Shown in pieces: positions 58,087 through 64,000 of a stretch of DNA of 64,000 nucleotides. The stretch covers positions 18,693,691 through 18,757,690 of the forward strand of contig CM057837.1 of NCBI GenBank assembly GCA_030068075.1. Reading direction: 5' to 3'. Made by a program: the position numbers and the translations under genes. The first letter of the stretch is position 1. Every line of letters begins with the position of its first letter. The DNA comes from Paguma larvata. Lineage: Eukaryota > Chordata > Mammalia > Carnivora > Viverridae. Below the pieces are notes generated by a model. It saw nothing but the letters and a program-made list of their open reading frames with translations, was not told where the DNA came from and did not search any database.

Positions 58087-58897
58087 TGCTGAAACCCTTT
58101 AGGGAATCTGGCATCCGGGCTTTTCCTGCAGCCCCACAGAAGAGAGTGCCAGTGGACACAGAGTGGGATTTCCCGTGAGCCAGATGGGTCCCACCCGGCG
58201 CTTCCTCAGGCCTGTTTGGTGGGCTCGTCAGGGTCATGCTGAACACCCGGGGCATTCATGGAAGTTTCTTCGATTATCTCAATTACGCTAATATCAACAT
58301 TAACATTCATTTATAGCTTGACCGTATCACTGCAAGACCAAAGAAGACCCCGCTCCCTGGTCTGCTGGGATCAAACAAGCTCATGAATCACAAATGGCCC
58401 GTGTGTACGGAAATGACCTTGGAGAAAGCCCTAGGCGTGCCCCTTCCCTCCTTCCACAGGCGGAAACCAACCCCATGACTTCCCACCCCTCCCTGGGCCT
58501 CGCCAGCCCCCGGCCCCTCTCCCACCTTTGCCCTCTCTTGCCTTTTCTCTGTACGGCAGCGGCGAGGAGACTTCTCACAAGCCAGCTGCTCCTGCCAGGC
58601 TTCTTTCCTCAAAACTCCCTGACACTCTCCCATTTCTTAGGAGAAGCTTCTTTATTAAGGCCCCTGGGCCCAGGAGTCCGGCCCGCCCCCTCGCCCTACC
58701 AGTCCATGTTGTAGACTCCCTTCTTCTATGTGCTTCAGTGCTCTTTTAATCCCAGGATCCCCCCTCTTCTCCTCTACCCCAGGGCCTTAGCACATGCTGT
58801 GTAAGGACCAAGCAGCTCCTTTCTCCCTGCGTCCTGTGTGAAGATGAGGTCCTGGAGTAGGGTGGACTGCTACCCCATACGACCGGTGTCCTTCTAT

Positions 58898-59027
58898 TGT
58901 TTTTTTAAGTGGGCTTCATGCCCAGCGTGGAGCCCAATGCAGGGCTTAAACTCAAGACCCTGAGATCACGACCTGAGCGGAGATCAAGAGTCAGACGCTT
59001 AACCGACTGGGCCACCCAGGCGCCCCC
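58898..59027 (-). mobile_element. Short CAN-SINE, minus strand
   Basis: tRNA-like half only (gtgggcttcatgcccagcg to cccaggcgcccc), like the copy at 52157. It lacks the CT-rich region. Confidence 0.85.
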
Positions 59028-59469
59028 TGAAACCGATCTGTTGGGCGTTGTGAGGATGGACAAGACGACGATGACACACCAACCAGCCTGCCTCTTGGTC
59101 AGAGGAACCCCCGCCCCATGCCCCTCCTCTCTGGATTTCTGGGTGCTGCTCTTTCCGGACCTACGCCCAGGTGCCTGGGCGCACAGGTAGAGGCAGAAAG
59201 GTGCCAGGCAGGCAGGTGTGTGTGTGTAAGCAAATCGGAGCTGCCCCTGTGCCCAGGAGAGGGCTGGCAGCCGGTCCCGCGGGTCTCAGAGTGTGCGCGT
59301 CTCCTGGCTGCGCCTGCCTGACCAGCAAATATGGGCCCCAGTCTGGGGCTCTTCTGGACGCGGGGCCCTGGCCTCTCGGACCAGCACCCAGGAACCTGAA
59401 CCCACTCCCATCCTCCACCCCCCCCACACACACCTCCATAGCGATTCCTTCCTTAAATGGCTTTCAAAT

Positions 59470-59770
59470 CAGTCTCTTGGAACGCTCTGCCTGCTTCTTC
59501 CCAGAGCCGTGTGGGATACTCCCGGCGTGTTCAGAGTGTTTAAATCATGCCCTCTTCTCATGCGTGTTTGGTCTCTCCAACATGCTGCATTTTCCTCCTC
59601 ACACCGTCTCCCTCCTGACCTCTTAGGATCTGCGTAGTTATGCTTCCTTCCAGTCTCTGCCCTGGACTTCCAGGTCTCTCAGGTGGGGACTTTGACTTCT
59701 TCTCTCCTGGAGCCCCAGCGCTGAAAACAGTGCGGGTCACAGAGCAAGTGCTTAATAAATAGATGTTAAT
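59470..59770 (+). mobile_element. L2 fragment, plus strand
   Basis: gaacgctctgcctgcttctt near the start and ccccagcgctgaaaacagtg followed by agtgcttaataaatagatg at the end match the sense L2 3' terminus. Confidence 0.65.
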
Positions 59771-59932
59771 TAAACGGCGGAATGACCTTCAATGGAAGAA
59801 GAGAACATATAACTAAGGTCTACAGAAGCATCTTGACCCTGAAATATTCTAAGCAGCAGCCCAGGGCCCACTTCTATATGATGGTCAGTGAAATGGGAGG
59901 GGAAGGTGGGCATATATCAAAAGAATCTAGAT

Positions 59933-60130
59933 GGGGCGCCTGGCGGCTCAGGTGGTTAAGCATGTGTGACTCTTGATGGCGGCTCAGGTGATGATCTCAC
60001 GGTTTGTGGGATCGAGCCCCACGTTGGGCTCCGCTCTGACAACATGGAGGCTTCTTGAGACTCTCTGTCCTGTCCCATCTCTCTCTCCTCCTCTCTGTCT
60101 CTCTCAAAATAAACAAACGTAAAGACAAAA
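59933..60130 (+). mobile_element. CAN-SINE, plus strand
   Basis: Head ggggcgcctggcggctcag. Body diverged and tail reads aaataaacaaacgtaaag. AATCTAGATG-like flanks were not matched at the other side. Confidence 0.9.
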
Positions 60131-61397
60131 TAGTGGCCTAGACACCCTCCAGTCGCTTCGCGCAAGTGGGAAGGCTGGCACGAGGTCCCCACGGCGCCCC
60201 CCGACGCCTGGCGCACGGCGGGCATGGGGTCTACACGAGTTCTCTGCGCGCCCCTTACTCCGTTAGGAAGCAGGTGGGATTTCTCAAGGCCCCTTCCCAC
60301 CTGAACTGCTCTTTGTTAGATCGACTTCTTCAAAGACTAGGGGAGGAGCAGGATGTTAAGACTGGCGGGGTTATAAATGGGCTAAGAGGAGAATTATTAT
60401 CTTAAACTGAGAGAAGTAGCTTGTGGACCCGGAGTGTTCCATACGTCAATTAAAGTAAGCGTTGCCTGACGTTTGCTGCACTCAGATCCTGAGTTCGTTT
60501 CTTTCTTTCTTTCTTTTTTTTTCTTCTGTCCTTCCCATAATGAGCTGCCAAAGACTGTGATGCACACACAGTCACACAGCAATTATTTGGAACCCGCAGC
60601 CCAAAGAACACAGTGCTCGTTAGCTGAAGAGATTCTGAAAAAAAAAAAAAATGGATTAGGTCGTGTGAGGGTTGGGCTGCCCGAGCCAGAAGCACCCCGA
60701 TCTCTGTCACTCAAAGGAGAGCAAGGTTGGCAGCCCCGACCTGGGAGATTGCTACCTGGCCGCGCAGGGTGACAGGCACAGCTCGGTGCTGTCACCGCCG
60801 CCTGGAGAAGGAACGAGCGTTATCAGGAGGTGTCAGGAGGTAATTAGTGGCCCCTCGGCTGACGTAAACAAACATTTTTTGATCCCTGCGGTGAAGACAT
60901 GAAGCTATTTTGGTGATCAATTTTGCACTCCCGGGAAGCAGGATTTAATTACTCATCTCAACTCCAGCCCTTCATCGTGCCCGCCCCGACTGTGGGCCAA
61001 ACGGGCCCCGCCTGTGGGGCCGGCCGCGCTCAGGTGCCCGGCTCTCCAGTCCGGCTTTCCCTCGCTCTGGTCCTGCCCGTCACCTCTCTCCACTCGTGCT
61101 TCCGTGGGGAACATTTTATTCTTGTTTCTAAAGATTGAAAAGCAGCTGTGGGGAAACGTAACTGAGTTTGGAAGTCTTTACCGGGCACCTAGTGGGGGCC
61201 CATCTTCCTGGGCCTGTGTGGGGGCCCCGAAGACAGCAGGACGGAGGCTCAGCGTCCACCCTCGAGGAGCTTCCGCGGGGACGAGGCAGGTGGCCGTATC
61301 GATCACGGGCTGTGAAGGCAGAATGTGGAAGACGGATTCATTTCCCGGCTTCTCTTTTGCCCCTAACTCAGTCTAAATGTCCGTTTATTTATGTTTT
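60131..61397. other. Intergenic DNA with motif cluster
   Basis: Holds a (TTTC)n run at 60497-60525, a poly(A) run at 60638-60650 and the homeobox/CRE/forkhead cluster. No exon is supported. Confidence 0.45.
60841..60874. promoter_or_regulatory. Cluster of homeobox, CRE and forkhead motifs
   Basis: TAATTAG (60841-60847), TGACGTAA (60860-60867) and GTAAACAAACA (60864-60874) lie within 34 bases outside any recognised repeat. The texture suggests a possible enhancer. The function is inferred. Confidence 0.35.
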
Positions 61398-61610
61398 TTC
61401 TTTTTATTTTTTAATATTTATTTATTTTGAGAGAGAGAGCGAGAGAGTGAGCAGGGGAGGGGCAGAGAGGGAGGGAGAGAGAGAATCCCAAGCAGGCTCC
61501 GGGCTGTCAGCGCAGAGCCCAACTCTGGGCTTGAACTCACAAACTGAGGTCACGACCTGAACGGACACCAAGAGTCAACGCTCAACTGACTGAGCCCCCC
61601 AGGCGCCCCC
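61398..61610 (-). mobile_element. CAN-SINE, minus strand
   Basis: Complete antisense copy ending gagccccccaggcgccccc, with an extended (GA)n tract. Similar T-rich flanks (gtttatttatg / gttttattag) may be a decayed TSD. Confidence 0.9.
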
Positions 61611-61794
61611 GTTTTATTAGTATTTTTAACACTCATTGCACAACTGTGGCTTAGACCCTGCAAGAGATCCAGAGGTTAATGAAAACGAAACAAAAATATT
61701 TTCTGTTAATTTAATGCTGGACGCTAGACTCAGCAAATGAGAAATGTATGATCGAAGTAAAGGCTCATCAGTCTGCACGAAACCCTTCGACCGA

Positions 61795-61885
61795 GAGGCT
61801 GTGATTGTCACCATTTGGGAGAAGGGGAAACTGAGGCTGGGAGAGCAAAGGCAACTTGCCCCAAGTTACTCTAACCCTGGTCCAC
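61795..61885 (-). mobile_element. MIR fragment, minus strand
   Basis: gattgtcaccatttgggaga, ggggaaactgaggctgggag and acttgccccaagttac match the antisense MIR core. Confidence 0.65.
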
Positions 61886-62947
61886 GGGCGTCCTAGGCCC
61901 TTAGGCCAAACTGCCTTCAAGACACGACTTGGCCCACGTCCTCAAGGCTCCCTCACCGCCTCGTCCTGGGAACAGAGATGAGGAGTACCTGAGGACGTGG
62001 ACAGAACCTATCCGCAGGAGGGGAGAGTGTGAGGGCCGCCTGCGTGTGACAGTCCCTGGCCCACAGGGTCCAGGCTATGGGACGGAGGCCTGTCTCCTGT
62101 GCTCACGTTTGCTCCGCCCACATCGGGGGCAGGAGGCTCTCAGGGACACCCGAGCCGCGTGGGACGCTGAGAAATCCCACCAGCCACACGGGTCCAACCT
62201 TCCCAATTTATACTCAACTGAAAACCTGGGAGGCATTGGCCTTTCCTTCCCGTTGATCCCCCCTCCCCCCCTCATCTTAGCAATTAAGTGTCTCCCAGCG
62301 GTGTCTACCTTCCAACGCAGAGGGGGGTTCGCTAGGGAAAGCTCCCACAATCGCCCGCCAGTCCCCAAAGTGTGACCTTTCAAGGGCCCGCAGCGACGCC
62401 TCTCCTGTTTCTTCTGTGCCCACGCTCTCCGTCGGTCAGAGCAGGGCTATACCATCTAAACCGGTGTGCGTGGAAACACAGACCAAGGGGCCAGTTGTGT
62501 AGACGCCAAGGACCCAGAAGGTATGGAGGTCTGTGTGGGGTCTGTAGGGTTGGTTTTCTTTTTACGAGATGCCTTCCTGGGGCCGCTGTCTCCGCACCAG
62601 GAAGTGGAAGTAGATCCAAGCCTCTGCGGGCTCCTGGCTCACGGACGCCCGAGGAATCCTGCCATCTCCGAGACGGAGGAAGGGAGGGCCGTGGCTAAGA
62701 GCTTCGGGTCTCTGTCCTGCTCCTGCCATTTGCATTATGAACCTGCCTCTTTACCGTGTGCGCGATGCGTGGGAAGGGCTGCGTGAGAGGACCGAATTTC
62801 GCAAAGTAAAGCCAACGCCCCGCACACCCCTGCTGGCAAGACTCTTGGAAAAGTTACCTAATTTTCAGGACATAAAGGCTCCCTTTCCTGACTACATGCC
62901 CAGCCTCCAAAATGCAACCATAAAATGATTTCCCCCAAAAGCTTATT
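61886..62947. other. Intergenic unique DNA
   Basis: No repeat or gene recognised. Frames up to 148 codons are unsupported. Confidence 0.45.
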
Positions 62948-62965
62948 TGAAAAAACATGTTTTTA

Positions 62966-62976
62966 CTTTTTTATAT

Positions 62977-63029
<53 letters not shown>

Positions 63030-63229
63030 ACGTTTATTTTTGACAGACAGAGAGACAGTGCATGAGCAGGGGAAAGGGAGAGAGAGAGGGAGACACAGAA
63101 TCCGAAGCAGGCTCCAGGCTCTGAGCTGTCAGCACAGAGCCTGCGACGCGGGGCTCGAACCCACAGACCATGAGATCATGACCTGAGCTGAAGTCAGCTG
63201 CTTAACCGACTGAGCCACCCAGGCGCCCC
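62966..63229 (-). mobile_element. CAN-SINE, minus strand, with expanded (TTTA)n tail
   Basis: Complete antisense copy. A perfect 18-base TSD (TGAAAAAACATGTTTTTA at 62948-62965 and 63230-63247) marks a young insertion. Its poly(A) tail has grown into about 14 TTTA units at 62975-63028. Confidence 0.96.
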
Positions 63230-63449
63230 TGAAAAAACATGTTTTTAAATGGTTAATAGAGAACGGCTAAGGGTTACCTCACAGAAGCTCTGCTTCCTGG
63301 GGTGGATTGAAGGCTGTTTTCACCTTTGGGAGTCACGCCAGGGGCACCGTGAGAGCAGACGTGGGCCACGGGGCCAGGGGACAACTGGACGGGCTTTGTC
63401 AACCTGGGATTTCACATGGAAAGGGCTCCGGGTTGGTGTCGGGGCTCAA

Positions 63450-63733
63450 CTCCCTCCCTCCCTCCCTCTTTCCCTTCCTTCCTTCCCTCCCTCCCTCCCT
63501 TCTTTCCTCACTCCCTCCCTCCCTCTCTCCTTTCCTTCCTTCCTTCCCTCCTTCCCTCCCTCCCTTCCTTCCTTCCCTCCCTCCCTCCCTCCCTTCTTTC
63601 CTCACTCCCTCCCTCCCTTCCCTTCTTTCCTTCCTTCCTTCCCTCCCTCCCTCTCTCCCTTCCTTCCTCACTCCCTCCCTCCCTCCCTCCCTCCCTCTCT
63701 CCCTCCCTCCCTCTCTCCCTTCCTTCCTTCCTA
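63450..63733. repeat. Polypyrimidine (CCCT/CCTT)n tract
   Basis: About 280 bases of almost pure pyrimidine on the plus strand, built from ccct and cctt units with only three short interruptions (tcactcc). Mirror-like purine-pyrimidine DNA of this kind can form triplex. The long Pro/Ser and Arg/Glu/Gly frames across it are artefacts. Confidence 0.95.
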
Positions 63734-64000
63734 ATAATGCTCAGTCTCAAGAACCTTCCAGCAGAGGTCACACTTGCCTTTGTGATGATGGAAAGCATTT
63801 TTTATTTTAGCGCACAGAACTGATTGTTCTGGGCTGTGAATTTCCATAACGTCTGGAGAGACTCCACGGCGGCACAAGGCCACGGAGAGGTGTGGGAGAC
63901 ACCCTCAGGGACACAGAACCGCCCGTCAGCTGTACGGCAGACATCACGATAAAGCTGGGGGCACACATCCTGCCGCGGTCTGTGCGCCCAGCGCAGGCCT
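63734..64000. other. Window end, unique DNA
   Basis: Nothing recognised. FOXI2 would be expected beyond this side from human gene order. Confidence 0.4.

Noticed and set aside
63249..63823. Pro/Ser/Leu-rich and Arg/Glu/Gly-rich frames up to 167 codons
   Set aside because: They run through a simple CCCT/CCTT tract and have no unique domain.
58000..64000. FOXI2 at the right end
   Set aside because: No forkhead-domain coding sequence is present; the gene should lie further out.

Overview
This is nuclear DNA from a mammal, most likely a cat-family carnivore. The main clue is 23 copies of a tRNA-Lys-derived CAN-SINE of the felid type (head close to GGGGCGCCTGGGTGGCTCAG, a CT-rich stretch, an AATAAATAAA tail). 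One or two felid-type L1 ends and many decayed mammal-wide L1, L2, MIR, MLT1/MaLR and hAT copies accompany them. There are no bacterial-style genes, RNA genes or CRISPR arrays.

Only one intact protein gene is visible: CLRN3 (clarin-3), on the + strand, in three coding exons (12509-12737, 19370-19549, 25189-25469). These splice in frame to 229 codons of a four-helix tetraspan membrane protein. A polyadenylation signal lies at 25764. The upstream 250 bases hold a perfect RFX X-box, an HNF4-type DR1, a CCAAT and a TATA-like box. Intron 1 (6.6 kb) holds coding-like islands on the opposite strand from a protein I do not recognise. A CpG-rich island covers exon 2. Intron 2 (5.6 kb) carries an 0.85-kb CA-rich tandem array, a 77-bp duplicated segment, and an L1 tail ending about 55 bases before exon 3.

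Layout: 1-12 kb is AT-rich upstream DNA with SINEs and old L1. 12.2-25.8 kb is CLRN3. 25.8-64 kb is a GC-richer gene desert with a decayed hAT transposase (31.9-33.7 kb), MaLR LTR pieces (34.6 and 39.5 kb), an L1 3' end split by a SINE (37.2-38.3 kb), L1 tails (42 kb), a 37-bp minisatellite (47.9 kb), a nested SINE pair (54.4 kb) and a long CCCT/CCTT pyrimidine tract (63.5 kb). From known mammalian gene order (FOXI2 - CLRN3 - PTPRE) the neighbours should lie outside both ends; no exon of either was seen.

Repeat family names are from memory of consensus sequences, so boundaries are approximate unless a target-site duplication (TSD) is given.
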